NCBI GenBank assembly: GCA_001599975.1
Contig: BCIO01000001.1
Coordinates: 5,019,631 to 5,083,630 of the forward strand
DNA: 64,000 nucleotides
Direction of reading: 5' to 3'
DNA from: Cystobasidiopsis lactophilus
Taxonomy: Eukaryota; Basidiomycota; Agaricostilbomycetes; Agaricostilbales; Chionosphaeraceae
A program made the translations under genes and the position numbers. Within the stretch, counting starts at the first letter, position 1; every line of letters begins with the position of its first letter. A model generated the notes under the pieces. It worked only from the letters and a program-made list of their open reading frames with translations, was not told the DNA's origin and did no database searches. Positions 1 to 11,687 of this stretch are shown here, one piece after another.

Positions 1-899
1 CAGGTCTTGTGAGATGCTGTTGATTCTCTGCCAGTGAGAGGTAAAGCCAAATAGGGGCATGTCGCCAGCAATTGATACCAGCTGAGCGATGTTGCTGACC
101 TGAACGGAAGTGGTGTTCTCTTCGCCAGGCAAGAAGGCGATGTAAGCTTGTGAAGCTGCATTCATGAAGTCGCCTGCGGCATTTGCACCTGCGTCTTGAT
201 ATTGCTCACGATTGGCGCAAAGCGGGCGAGCTCACCAGGATTGTTGCCCAACAGCGCTTGCTGTTGCAACATGCTGTTTAGCGCAGGAATGTTGTCTGCG
301 AGCCTCGGGATGGGGTATATGTTGCTCATGTTGAAGGCCACGGGGCTGGATCCGAACGCGTATTGGGTGCCCGCAGAGAATTGGTTGTTGCAGAGGAAGA
401 TGACAAAGACCAGGAGTGTGGTGAGGGAAAGGCTGAAAGCGGGCTTGTTGAAGCCGGCCAGGTTGCTGAGGTGGGAGTATTGCAGCAGCGGCAAGCCTTT
501 GGCGGACAGGGCCTTGACGCGGATGATGTGGCGAACACCTTGTGCCGCGCCAAAGGTGACCACGACGCCGACGATGGAGGCCATGTTACCGATGAGACCG
601 TTGTAGTTGTCGGCCAGCCCGACGTTCTGGAAGTAGTTGAGAGGCAGGACAAATTTGGCCTTGGCGAGGCAGCCGGCGGCCACCGTCCAGACGAGCAGCA
701 GGGTGACAGCAAGGCCCATAACGGCAAAGTCTAGCCAGTTGCGACTGGTCCACTTAACTGAGCTGGAGGTCGAAGCGGGGCCCTGGAGCGACGCCTTCTG
801 GCTGGTGTAGGAGGAGCGCGAAGTCATGGCTGGCGACGGCAGGGCGGCCATGCCTGGCGGTGACATGTGTCCGTCCACCGAGACGTATGGAATAGACAT
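1..899 (-). CDS. multi-pass membrane protein, unknown function (partial)
   Basis: Start codon at 899; exons 899..236 and 188..<1, joined by a 47-nt intron (189..235, GTGAGC...ACGCAG) whose removal brings the downstream frame into register. The gene continues past the left window edge. A Ser/Pro-rich N-terminus of about 55 residues is followed by at least three hydrophobic segments (about residues 57-80, 103-120 and 152-170), then a loop rich in Asn and Gln. The layout is that of a fungal integral membrane protein of plasma or internal membranes. I do not recognise the family and see no catalytic motif. The last visible exon contains a second non-helical, probably extracytoplasmic stretch. Strand, intron and membrane character are well supported; function is not. 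Confidence 0.7.
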
Positions 900-1476
900 A
901 GTTTAGGAGCAGGCCGTGAGTGCTGGACTAGGGGCGTCAAATATGAGATCGGGCACAGGCACCAAGGCTTCACCAAGCAGAAGCCGACGAACACTCACGG
1001 CAGGGAATTGGGGGTTGTTCGATGGTCGCAACAAATGAAAGCACGGATGGCAATCTTGGATCGCAGAGAGGCTATGAAGGGCACGCCCGACCGAAAAAAG
1101 ATCAGGCTATCATCGCGTTGGCCAATCCTCGACATTGATCGCCCTCCATGTCTCGGGCTCGGTGGCTAGCCCAAAGAAACTTTGGGCAGTGTGTGAATAT
1201 GAGACTAGATAACCAAATGGCAGGAGGATGAACACTGTAGATGGCTCTAGAACGCAAGAAGGCATCGTTCGGCGAGACACGACTTCAACGTGAGTCACCG
1301 ATCAATGCCAGGCGGAGTGGACATGTGCTATACGCAGGGATCAAATTCACAGTCGTAGCAGCAGACCAGAAGCAAGTCTCGCCACCAGGCAGGCATCACA
1401 GGACGGCGAAGCAAGTGTGGAAGTGCTCGTCCAGCTCCAAACTTGAGTGGCCCCAAGGCGGCGGCTCTGTGAAGCG
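900..1476. other. divergent intergenic region
   Basis: Space between the membrane protein on the minus strand and SLD2 on the plus strand, so it must carry both promoters. Short open frames on both strands lack coding character or conserved neighbours. I see no repeat, RNA gene or clear TATA box. Confidence 0.5.
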
Positions 1477-2991
1477 ATGGCGGACGCGTCTGTGGCAACG
1501 CTCAAGGCTGAGCTCAAAGCGTTCGAGAAGCAGTTCAAGGCTGCACACGGCCGCGCGCCCACCGCAGCGGACATCAAAGCAGACCCTGCGATTGGTTCGT
1601 GCTTGCCTTTGCTCGCGTCACTGTGCTGTCCCGCTCAGTAGCAGCGGCTTGTGTCAACAGCTGCCAAGTACAAGCAATACAATAAGAAGGGCAGCAGCAA
1701 TGCAGCGGCAGCAGCACCAGCGCCCACACGAGCAGCGCCAGAACCGTCCGACCCTTTCGCTGCCTCCACCTCGGCCCGGCCCGCGTCCAAGCTGCAAGAG
1801 CAGTTCAAGGAGTCCACCAAGGAGTCGGGCGCCCCCGCGTTCGACTATGCTCAGTCGCCCTCGCGCCTCAAATCGATGATCTCAGCCCGCTCGTTCACCG
1901 GCTCGCCCAACCGACCCACCAAGGGCAACAACCCGTTCACGACCAAGGACACGCCCAGGACCAAGGCTAGGAAGTGGCTCAGCGGGACCGGGGGCAGCCC
2001 GATTAAGGAGAGCTGGAGGCAGGCCGACTCCACCTTGGCCGCTGGCACCACCGTCGCCGCCGAGGAGGCCTCGCCCGTCAAGCCCATCAACGGCAAGATC
2101 AAGACCTTCCAGTCGCTGTTTGACGCAGAGGTCGACGACAAGCCGGCCCCGTCCAAGCCGGCTCCAGCGCCGCCTGCCTTACCCAAGGCCTCGTTCGGCA
2201 ATGACGCTTTCAAACCCCCTCCCACCGCCGCCGAGCTCCCAGCTAAGCAACCGCGCCAGTCCAAGGCCAGCATGGTTTCGGATCTCATGAGCGCCAAGCA
2301 GAGGGACTCGACCGCTTTCGAGGCCGAGAAGAAGCGCTTCATAGCAGAGGTCGAAGGCGCCGAGGAGGCGGCGACGGCGCCAAAGGCCAAGAAGGCGCGA
2401 ACGAAGAAGGCTGGAGGTGGCAAGGGCAAGTCGAAGCAGGTGGTCGAGGACGACGAAATGGAGATGGAGGAGGAGGAGGACTTGGGGCCCAAGCTCAGGG
2501 TGGGCGCCTACCAGCCATTCGCGCGGTCCAGGAAGCGCAAGGTGGTCATCGAGGACGAAGACCACGATCAGGCCGAGTACTCGGACCCTGAGGAGGAAGA
2601 TTTCAACCCCGCCCAACTCCAAGCTCAGCAACAGCAAAGCCCGGCCAACGCCCCCGGCGACGCTGCCACTTCCGAGCAGCTCCCAGCCCATCTAGCCACC
2701 GTCCTCTCCTTACAAGCTTCCCCGATCAAAAAGCACCGCGCCGTCGTCCAATCCAGGAAGGACCAGCTGGTCAAGAAGATCCTCCAAGAGCCCACCTTCC
2801 TCCGCGACACCAAAGCAAAAGCTGGTCTGGAGGACTTGCAGGACGATTTGAGCGATGGCGAGTCGGGCGAAGATGGCGGGCATGATTGGGATGGGGACGA
2901 CGATTGGGAAAGTGAGCCGGAGGGGTGGAAGGGTTTGGACGGGGAGGACTTGATCGGGCTGGACGAGGACGAGGAGCGCATGGTGTCTTAG
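1477..2991 (+). CDS. SLD2: DNA replication regulator Sld2-like protein
   Basis: Exons 1477..1594 and 1661..2991 (482 aa), intron 1595..1660. The first about 50 residues match the conserved Sld2/DRC1 N-terminus: a helix with the pattern LKAELKAFEKQF, then GRAPTAADIKADPAI, then, across the intron, KYKQYNKK. In yeasts this region binds Dpb11 partners and DNA during helicase activation at origins. The rest is low-complexity, rich in Ser-Pro and Thr-Pro sites as expected for a CDK substrate, with a Lys-rich stretch (about residues 245-270) and an acidic tail. A late Leu/Lys segment (around residues 365-390) recalls the conserved C-terminal block of animal RecQ4/Sld2. The intron falls inside the conserved motif, which fixes the model. 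Family assignment rests on the N-terminal motif. Confidence 0.85.
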
Positions 2992-3055
2992 TACCTGCAA
3001 GTTCATCATACCAAAGTTTTGTTTGGCGTTAGCACTCGTTCTTTTAGCATCTCAT

Positions 3056-4065
3056 CTATTGGAACGCTAAAACTTGCATGTCTCTCGAGTTGTTCTGGGA
3101 CGGCTGGCGGATCTTCTCGAGGTTCTTGTGCACCATGTCCGCCGCAGCGATGTAGGAGTTGCGAACATCTTTCAGGCGCTGTCGGCTGTGTCGCAAATTT
3201 GACGTGAGAAGCAGCGTTTGTCACTGTGAGAGCAGGCGACGAACCACATGAAAAACTGGTTGCGGTCGTGTTCCCTGACCGAGAGTTGGTATTCGCCAGA
3301 GTTGGGGTACTTGAGGAGCTCTGTGAAGCGAACCTTTAGCCGTACGCACAACGAAATTAAGGACGCAAGTCGCTCACTGCTAACGAGCTTGCCCCGGACC
3401 TGAGCATACTTCAGAGTTGCCTCTGACAAAGTCAAGGCGGTCTCTTGAGCTCGACTGATCTCAGATAGGCACTCTGTTTGCTCCTGCGCTCAGAATCCGC
3501 TTATCGAATAGCAGAGCGACGGCTCACCTTCCAAGATTTGCAGTCCAACATTTCCACCATCCTCGCTTTTGGGGATCTGCAAGATGAGGTACCTGGTAGA
3601 AAACCCATCGATCAGTGCTGTCACGAAGTTTTGCGGAAGATTTCGAGCTAACAGTTTGATATGGTCCATGTGTTCGCCCAATTCCTGCCATTCGTTCTGA
3701 AGCAGTTCCAAGATAGAGATGACTTGAGGCGGTGGGCTCGACGCAGTGTAGTACTTCACACCCGAGCCGGATCCAGCTGCTGGCGCGGCCACTCCGACAT
3801 TGTCATCCTCCAGTTTTCTCTTTTTGCTCCTCGATCCTTCCGCTCCATTCTGCACATCAGTCAATGACGGAACAGAGGATATGCTGTTGAGCTGGGACAG
3901 GTGGAAGGGCGAATTGGGGTTGGACAGGCTTTCGGCAATTTGCTGGTTGAGCGCGAGCACTTTCGCAGGGAGGGTCACGTTCAAGCACTCCTGGGCTTTA
4001 GCAATGATCGAACGATGCCACTCTGAGAGCTGTTCGCGCGCAGGGCTAGCTGCGTCGGGCCACAT
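3056..4065 (-). CDS. proteasome activator PA28 (REG-gamma type)
   Basis: Four exons on the minus strand: 4065..3528, 3473..3378, 3320..3245, 3185..3056 (279 aa). Introns are 54, 57 and 59 nt. PA28 forms a ring that caps the 20S proteasome and opens its gate. Family marks: the central LQIPKSEDGGNVG segment, the helix-turn before a K-x-P-N motif, EHD, then DVRNSYIAAADMVHKNLEKIRQP, the activation-loop and C-terminal helix region. Splicing restores the exact spacing of the family between RG and the K-Y-P-N turn. A Lys/Arg-rich KKRK stretch (about residue 85) suggests a nuclear form, like REG-gamma. The first ATG in frame is at 4065; an upstream TTG is not used. Length is close to animal PA28 (about 250 aa). 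Confidence 0.88.
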
Positions 4066-4244
4066 TGTAGATCCCAAATGAGTATGAGTCGTCGTCGCCG
4101 CGGCGCAAGAGCGAACTTCTGAGTCCCGCGAGCGGCGTGCGCGGCTGCAGCTCGCGCTGGTGGAAAGTGTAGAATAAATTCATTATTGTCATCAATCAAT
4201 ACAAATGCGCGATCACGAAGCCAGAGCGGATATGAAATCCCAAG

Positions 4245-6079
4245 TCAGAGCCTTCGAAGAGGGCGACCATCGCACCACTGCGTCCCTCGAAACGCCCTGA
4301 GCCTATCCAGTCTCCAACCAGATACATAACCTTCGGCAGGCTGTCCAATTCGGACCACGGAGAAGCCAAGCTGGCACTTGGGGCTTTGGCTCGAGGTTCC
4401 ATTTCGCCACTGCCAGGTCCAACAAGTCTCTTCTTCTTCACACGCTTCCTCGCAAGATCTGACATCGTGGATGTGACCCTTTTCAGGATGCACATCCATC
4501 CAGCTAGCATCGTGCGGCCAATCCGGTGCATCGATGATCCAATCCGACGCAATGGCGGCACCTAGACCATGCTTGTAGTTGGCCAACAAGAATGGGGGAG
4601 CCATGGCCATGAAGATATCCGTATAGCGGACGAAGTCGTTGGGAAACAGTTGGGGGAAGAGAGATGCCTCGAATTGATGCAGCTGTGTAATCTCCGCGTC
4701 GTTGACGTGGTGCCAGGACAGACTTGGTAGGCACCAGTCCTTGGCGACAAACTCGTGGTTAGAGGGCTGATGGCCGTTGAACAGAGCGTAAGAAAAGTCG
4801 GCAGGCTTGGCGATGTGCACCTCGTCAGTGCTGTACAGCGCCGCCGCCAATTCCCAATCGCCACAACAGGCACCAGCCAAAGCTTCGTTCCGGGTCGTAG
4901 TGATCTGATCTCTGTGCTTTCCAAAAGCAACGTCCATAAGCCTTTTGGAGAGCACGTATCCGCTACCTGATATCGCTCAAATCGATTGGCTGTTCCAAGC
5001 GTTTGAAATGAAGGCTCACCTCCGTGCGCAAAGATGGGGCTGGTGAAAACGCTGTTCCCTAGATAGCTTTGTGTCCCAGGATCGATGCCGGCCAGCCATC
5101 GTGCCAGATTGGGCAAATGCAGAAAAGTATCGGCATCCATGCTGACAAACCAGCGGGCGGCTGGGAAGCGGCGATAGGCATCCTGCGCAGATATTTGACA
5201 ACGTCCAGTAACAAAGGGTATTCCTGCCGCTCACATCGTGCAAAGGGATGAATTTGTCTGGGCCAGATTCATGAGCGCGAGAGATGGCATAAAAAGAAAG
5301 CTGAGTCTCACATTTATCAAGCCACCAAGCCCTTGTCGGGTCTTTTAAATGATCGCCTCGGTCCAAGGCTGCCTTTTGATCGTAGTAAAACTGGAAGTCG
5401 TGTTGCTCTTTGATCTGTTGCGAAACGTTTGCGAGGATGTCGACGACTTGATGACCTCTGAAGTCTTGGGCGTAATCAGAGTAGATTTGTATTGGATGAG
5501 GGAAGTTCGCGAGTTCGCGGTCGAAGTGCACGCCAAGGCGGTCGTCGATAACGCTGGCTCCGCTCTTGATCAAAAGCACGATTTCGCCAGGTAGGAGTCT
5601 GATTAGCCTCGTGTCCAATCAGGTCGCGTCCTGGCCCCTCAGTAAAAGTACTAACGTATCTTCGGCGGCCAGACCATACAGTTGAGAGGTGGCAACGGGC
5701 TTATTGATGATATAGAGTAGAATTGCGGAGGGCACGATCAGGGCGCTAATGGCACAAAAACATAGAAGCTGATTGGGGACTATTAGAATAATGCCTTGCG
5801 GGAAGGGTGAAGACTCACAAGGTGCCTGCGAACGGAGTGCCACCATGGTAATGGCTGAGGCGGCCAATCCAACTCGTCCATCTCTTCCGCTTGGGGGATC
5901 GTCAAGTATGCGAGGGTTCCCATTCCTTGTTGCTGATCCAGAGGAGATGGGGTACCAAAGCTTGCAGTTTTCGGCTTGGCAGGATGGAACGAATGCGCTT
6001 GGACGAAAGCGCCCGCAATAAGCAGAGTGGCTGCATTCCATAGAAAGACTGCGCGGGCGAACGAATGACATCGAGGCAT
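4245..6079 (-). CDS. GT31-type glycosyltransferase, copy A
   Basis: Six exons on the minus strand: 6079..5819, 5768..5656, 5598..5312, 5257..5235, 5182..5020, 4966..4245 (522 aa). The protein has a type II layout: short cytosolic part, a membrane helix in exon 2, then a lumenal domain. It carries the fungal GT31/core-1-galactosyltransferase-like signature: W-LDK-(intron)-KF, a DAD metal-binding motif followed by TFLHLPN, and FAHGGSGYVLS. A Cys-rich stretch near the C-terminus (C-x3-C-x5-C-x-W-x-W) resembles that of fungal GT31 relatives. A 54-nt intron within W-LDK...KF is a multiple of three without a stop, so it is easily missed. Acceptor and donor sugars are unknown. A paralogue lies directly downstream in the minus-strand upstream direction (6762..8477). 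Confidence 0.8.
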
Positions 6080-6761
6080 GGCCTGAAACCCAAGGCAAGC
6101 AGAGTCGACGGCCCGGTGAACAACCTCCCGAAACCGCTTCTGAAAGTCGCAAATTGGCCCCGCGGAGCTTCGTGCGAGGGGCAGCCTATCATAGAGGACG
6201 GGCGAGCCTTCTGTATTTGAAGAGCAACGTAGCACAGAGCAGAGCAAGCTCAGAATCAGAGCTCGGCGCGAGGAGGGGTGCACTTTTGGCGCAAGGCGAA
6301 CGTCAGCGAGTCTTTGTCGGCATGAAACGGGCAGGAACAGGCTCCGCAGCTCCTCCTCGACGCAACGAGTGCAAGAATGTTTCATGAAAACCCGTTCAAA
6401 CCTTTGGTTGCAGCGAGGAGGGTTAAACTGAAGGGCACCAGCCCGGCACGCTGTTCAAACTTGTTCAAGTCGGACTTGGCCGAAGGCGTCGGACACTTCA
6501 AACAAGCGGCATCTCTGAAAAAGACAGAGTCGTGCTTCTAGAGTAAAGGAGGCCATATGAACGTAGATGCATAAGAGCAGATGGCATTGGTGGTCGCGGC
6601 CAAGTCAACGCGCCGGATTTCAACTTGGTGGCGAATTTAGGCACTCGTCAAGATTTAAGCTGGTTGTGGGTTCCGAGTGACGAGGAAGCCAACTGGAAGA
6701 TAACAAGGTGCTCAAATGGGCACTTATGCGAATACAAGAAAGGGAGAACAGAACCGAAAAT
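6080..6761. other. intergenic region between the GT31 paralogues
   Basis: Holds the promoter of copy A and the 3' end of copy B (both minus strand). No further gene, repeat or RNA signal was recognised. An open minus-strand frame extending upstream from the copy A start is taken as leader sequence, since homology to copy B and the membrane topology begin inside the called gene. Confidence 0.5.
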
Positions 6762-8477
6762 CTAAGGCTTGCGCAGAGGGCGACCGTCGCACCACTGCGT
6801 CTCTCGAAACGCCCTGAGCCTATCCAATTCCCAACCAGATACATAACCTTCGGCAGGCTGTCCAAATCGGACCACGGAGAAGCCAAGCTGGCACTTTTCG
6901 CCTTGGCCATGGGTGCCATCGTGCCACTGCCAAACCCAACACGTCTCTTGCTCCTTGCAAGCTGCCTCACAAAATTTGGCACTGTGCATCTGTCCTTCCG
7001 CGGGGAACGCTTCCGTCCAGGTAGCATCATGCGACCAATCCGACATCTCTATTATCCAATCCGACGCGACGGTAGAACTTAGCCCATGCGAGAGTCGTTC
7101 TAGCAGAAAAAAAGGAGCCATGGCATCGAAGACATCAGAAAACCGAATGAAGTCGTTCGGATATAGCTGTGGAAAGAGAGATGCCTCAAGTTGATGTAGC
7201 CGAATGATCTCGAGGTTGCTAACATGGTGCCAAGAGAGGCTTGGGAGGCACCAGTCAGTCGCTACAAACTCATGAATAGAGGGTTGATGCCCATTGAACA
7301 GGGAGTGAGAAAAATCGGCGGGTTTGGAGATGTGGACCTCGTCGGTGTTGTAGAGAGCCGCTGCCAGTTCCCAGTCGCCACAGCAGGCGCCGGCCAGAGC
7401 TTCAGTCCGTACGGTAGTGATCTGATCTCGGTGCCTTCCAAAAGCAGCATCCATAAGGCCTTTGGAGAGCACGTAGCCACTGCCTGTAGTGCAGGAGCGC
7501 CCAACGCCGACTGAGCATCAGAGTCAAGAATAGCAATCGTACTTACCCCCGTGGGCAAATATCGGATTAGTGAAAACGCTGGACCCAAGATAACTCTGAG
7601 TCCCAGAGTCTATACCCGCCAGCCAGCGGGACAGGTTGGGCAGATGGAGAAAAGTATCGGCATCCATGCTAATAAACCAGCGCGCGCTTGGAAAACGTCG
7701 ATAGGCATCCTGCACGCTGATTTAGACTCCAATGGAAACTAAGCGATGGAAGTGATCTACATCATGTATAGGGATGTTCTTGTCTGGATCGCATTGGGTC
7801 AGTTGGTATTCGGTCAGCTAGAGCGAGGTGCCGTTCACATTTGTCAAGCTTCCAGGCCTTTTGAAGGTCATTAAGCCTACGCCCTCCATCCAGGGCCTCT
7901 TTCTGGGCGAAGTAGAATTGGAAGTCGGGCTGCGCTTGGATTTGCTGCGACGAGTTTGCAAGGATGTCGATGACTTGGTGATCTCGGAACTCTTGGCTAT
8001 AGTCGGAATAGATTTGAATGGGGTGTAAGAAGTCATTGAACTCGTGGTCGAAGTGAGTGGCCAGGCGCTCGTTGATGACACTGGCGCCCGTCTTGACTAG
8101 GAGCACAATCTCGTCCGCCAGCAGACTGACTGCCGGCTTGAGAGAGGCTTATGCACCTTCGAGCAAGAACAGACGTTTTCTCGAGGGCCAATCCGTGCAG
8201 ATGAGAATTGTGAACAGCTGTCTGCCAGAGATGAAAAACGGCTGTGCTGATGACAACCGTAGCAAGCGAGCAAGCAGTCCAGCAGACCAAAACAATCTGG
8301 GAGCATAATCAGACCTACAAGACGACGCTGGAATGGAGAGCGCCCTACATAGTGTTTGACCCATCGCTGGCAGGACGATGATTGAGCATGCCAAGACAGC
8401 TGCTCCTCTTCGTCCAGCTGAGACAGCTCTTTGTAAACAACTCCCCCAGTCCAGTCGTGCCGGAAGAAGCCAGGCAT
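6762..8477 (-). CDS. GT31-type glycosyltransferase, copy B
   Basis: Six exons on the minus strand: 8477..8349, 8296..8175, 8125..7839, 7783..7761, 7709..7547, 7483..6762 (481 aa). The last four exons have exactly the lengths of copy A (287, 23, 163 and 722 nt), while the first two, coding the cytosolic tail and membrane anchor, differ. The catalytic region keeps DAD, the LPNLSRW block, FAHGGSGYVLS and the Cys/Trp-rich C-terminus. Protein similarity to copy A is high throughout the lumenal part and low before it. A 55-nt intron at W-KLDK is at the same position as in copy A but is not a multiple of three, which proves that the matching stretch in copy A is also an intron. Substrate unknown; a lumenal cell-wall or glycolipid role is likely. 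Confidence 0.8.
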
Positions 8478-9382
8478 TGGCGGGAAACTGCCCTGGAAAT
8501 AGGGAAGGAACCCGAAAATTGGTAGTTCAGCGTCGACAGGGCGGCGTGGACCTGGCCTCGGGACTACGGAAGGGCACCAGGGAAATGGACGAGCAAAGAG
8601 AACCTGAAATGGAACACGAGCGACAAAATGTTAGGCTCGACGATACAGAGACAAGAAGGCCATCTCTGGACCGTCCTTCTTGAGGCAACGTTCTGGGCGA
8701 TTCACATAGGTTTCAGGAAGTATCAGAAGACATACTGGCAAGGGAAGGAAGGTCAATGGACGGGAGCAAAGCAGATGCATTCCTGGCCTCGAAAGCTCGT
8801 GTGCTGCCAGGATCCCGCTCCCGCTTCGCTCGAAGACGCCCTTGATGTCCTTAGCACCACCACCAAGTCTTTAGCGTCTTGAAACCTGTCACAGTACTGC
8901 ACCCTTCGATGTTGTTTCAGAGCCATGGTTCAGAAGGCGTGGAGACGAGGTCCAAAGACGCAGGCAGCCTTCCAGTTGACCCGGGGCCCGTGGGCGATTC
9001 TGTCTGTGCTCGAAATAGTAGCCAAGAGCGAAGAGGGTATAACGTGCAGATTTTCAATGTCTCCACATCTTTCAGCGAAAGCGACCGATTGATTGACGTC
9101 TGCCAGTGGCTTCGATGGGCAGCGGGCAGGCTGGCGGGCGCGGCGGCAGCCAGGCAGATGGCAGCAATGAAAGCAATCCGGCTCACTCTCAAGCATCAAA
9201 GCAGCAAGTAGTCAAATAAGGGAGCCTCTCGATCTCTAGCGCAGCATTGGATGGAGAAGGAGCAACCTGGCTCTGGTCGCGAAGAGGTCGAGCCGGCGAG
9301 TTCAAGAGGTTGTGGGTTTCAGTGCATTTAGGGGTATCTAAGGGCGTGTAGAAAGCGCATTACGGGAAAGTCCAACCCGGTC
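8478..9382. other. long intergenic region, no gene found
   Basis: About 900 bp between copy B of the GT31 pair and the end of the PIN-like carrier. Open frames exist on both strands but have no convincing start, splice pattern or motif. One minus-strand frame looks like a signal peptide but has no ATG (see rejected items). It should contain the copy B promoter. Confidence 0.45.
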
Positions 9383-11519
9383 CTAGAGGACCTTGAGGGA
9401 GACCGCCACCAATGCCGTGCCCGCCAACGCCATGAAGAGGCTGCATCGCGACCCAAATCAGGCTCAGGAACACAAACAAGATAGAAGCAAGCTCACTACT
9501 GGTAGAGTAAGAAGGAGGAGAGCGTGTCCAGGTCGTGCTCGCCAGAGTAGAGGTTGGAAACAACGAGTTGGTTGACGGCCGAAGGCGTGCCGGACAAGAA
9601 GCAGATCACGAACCGTAGAGGCCAGTTATTTCGATCCACGAAGCCGACCTTGACGAAGCCTTGGACCATGAGGATGCCGATGACAGGCATGAGCACCATT
9701 TTTACTATCGCGACTGTGTTGATCGACACCCATGGCAAGCGGCTCAGCGGGCGGGGAACTGATCGACCAGTCATCCATCAGAAATAGACTTCTCAGAAGA
9801 GGAAGTAGGGACGAACTGTGCATGCGCCCAAAGCAAGACCCCAGCAGGAACACGCCGAGCGGCACGGCCACTGTCAGAATCGACGAGACAAAATGAGACG
9901 CTTGAGTATCAAGACGGAAGCAGAAGATACTGACTGTTGCCCAAGAAAGTGGCCGTCGTCATGACGAAAGCCAGTGGCGGGTCCCCATCGGGCGCGTGGA
10001 ATGCTGCGCCTCTGAGATTAACCAAACGCCAAAGCGACTCTAGGTAGCAAATCACGCACTGTAGCCAGGGGTAGGCGTGAATAGCGCCCTCAAAGGATTT
10101 ACGAGCGCGATGGGCAACGCCACCACCATGGACAGCGTGACGGGCGAGAGGAAAGTGAGCATGGCATTCTTCGACAGCGCCTTGACCTGCTGCCACCTCG
10201 TCTTGTGCTTCGCGGGGTCCAAAGGCTCCGGTTCAGGCGGGAAGCAAATCGCCGCGTCTTCCGGCGTCGCAGGTCGCTCCGTGGCGGTTTGCCGGCGTTC
10301 TAATGTGGAGGGCCCGTCTAAGGGAGTTGGAGGGCCAGACGAAAGCGAGTCATCAGTGAAAGTCTTGCGTTGGACCGGCTTGGGTGATTGGTCGTCTAGT
10401 GGGAGGTCGGCGTCGTGGTGCGCCGGGTGGCGGATAGTCTGGCTGAGCTTGAGCATGGCGTGCGCCCACTTGCGCTCTTTCAAAGCTGTGAACAGACTTG
10501 AGGATCACAGCAATGTTTCTGAAACATGATGCCACTCACGAATGTGAACTTCAGCCTCTCGGCCATGCGGCACCCCAGGCTGTTTGGTAGCTGCTGTCAG
10601 CTTCAAACGCAAGTTTCGTTCACCAAGCCTACTCTAAAATCCCAGCTCAAGCTCTTGGCTGCTCCGAACACCCAGACTGAAGAAGGCCAAGCGAACAACA
10701 TAAGCAAAGTGGTGCTATTTTGGTCGTACTCGCCCAACTCACAGACAATGTTGTAGGCCAGAATAAAGACTGAGACATAGCTGAGACCTAGTGCTGGGTC
10801 TGTGGCTGGATTGAAAGGGGCTTGGGAAAGGACGGATTGGACGACGAGAAGCGGCAAGTTGCCCTGTGGGACGCCAAAGGCACATCGCTTAGACACCAAA
10901 CCTGCCACGGGTTTCGGCACGCGCTCACCCAGTTTGAGAGCATGCTGGCTACCAAGATGCCTTGTCGAAAGTCGAGCGGCACGTAGGTCAGCTCGCGAAT
11001 GACGATGCCGAACACCAGTCCGAGCCTTCATCCTGCCCATCAGTGTCTCCCCAGTCCGACGACAGATTGGCACCGCTCACACTTGATAGACCATAGCAGA
11101 CGCAAACAGAGGTCCCAAAGCCCCAATGTTGCTATAATAAGATGATCAATTTACCATCCCGAAATCCCCAGATGCAGGGTTGACTCACTTGGTGTTGAAA
11201 GCAGGTACGATGTTCGCAAACAGCAAAGCTGGCAGTGCCACATTGATGGCTAGTTGACTCGCTCCTGTTTCTCCGAGCCTTATCAGCATCGGGAGGGGGG
11301 AGTTAAGCGGAGGGAAAGGACCTTTAGTGGAAGACTTGGGGAAGCGGCCCGTCTTGGTGAGAATGAAACCGAAGAACATGGTCAGGTAGGTCGTCAGCAG
11401 TGGGCGGATCGAAGTCCATATTAGCGAGCCTTTGCAAGCCCAAGGAAGAAACTTTTGAGTCAAGCGCGAGTTGGTGTGGAGGGTCAGATTGGCTCACCCG
11501 CGCTGTCGCCGGTTGTCAT
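9383..11519 (-). CDS. PIN-like auxin efflux carrier family transporter
   Basis: Thirteen exons on the minus strand (475 aa): 11519..11498, 11429..11322, 11264..11189, 11131..11081, 11025..10929, 10863..10743, 10676..10633, 10579..10540, 10485..10060, 10003..9935, 9870..9817, 9758..9497, 9440..9383. All junctions keep the frame; the acceptor of the tenth exon could also lie 6 nt earlier. The protein has the membrane-transport-protein (PF03547-type) plan: five N-terminal helices with LPALLFANI and the GLVFG/IREL block, a hydrophilic central loop of about 130 residues rich in Pro/Ser/Thr, then five helices including a GTPSAVNQL motif. Fungal members sit in the ER or plasma membrane, and their substrate is not settled. 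The high intron number is unusual even in this window. Confidence 0.85.
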
Positions 11520-11687
11520 GGTTGGGAAGTTCTAGTAATAGTTTGCATAAATTTAAGTGAAATTGGCAGTCCAGAGCAGAGTGGGTGTTCGAGTGGATCG
11601 AAGTGGAGGTTATTGAGCCTCGACAAACTCTCCGCGTGCGCTTGCGTTGTTGAAGGCGGACAGCGAGCGCCAGTTGTTGAGCCCAAC

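Noticed and set aside
8917-9192. Minus-strand frame that looks like a secreted protein with an N-terminal signal peptide
   Set aside because: It begins at a TTG with an in-frame stop just upstream and no ATG; later frames do not splice into a convincing protein.
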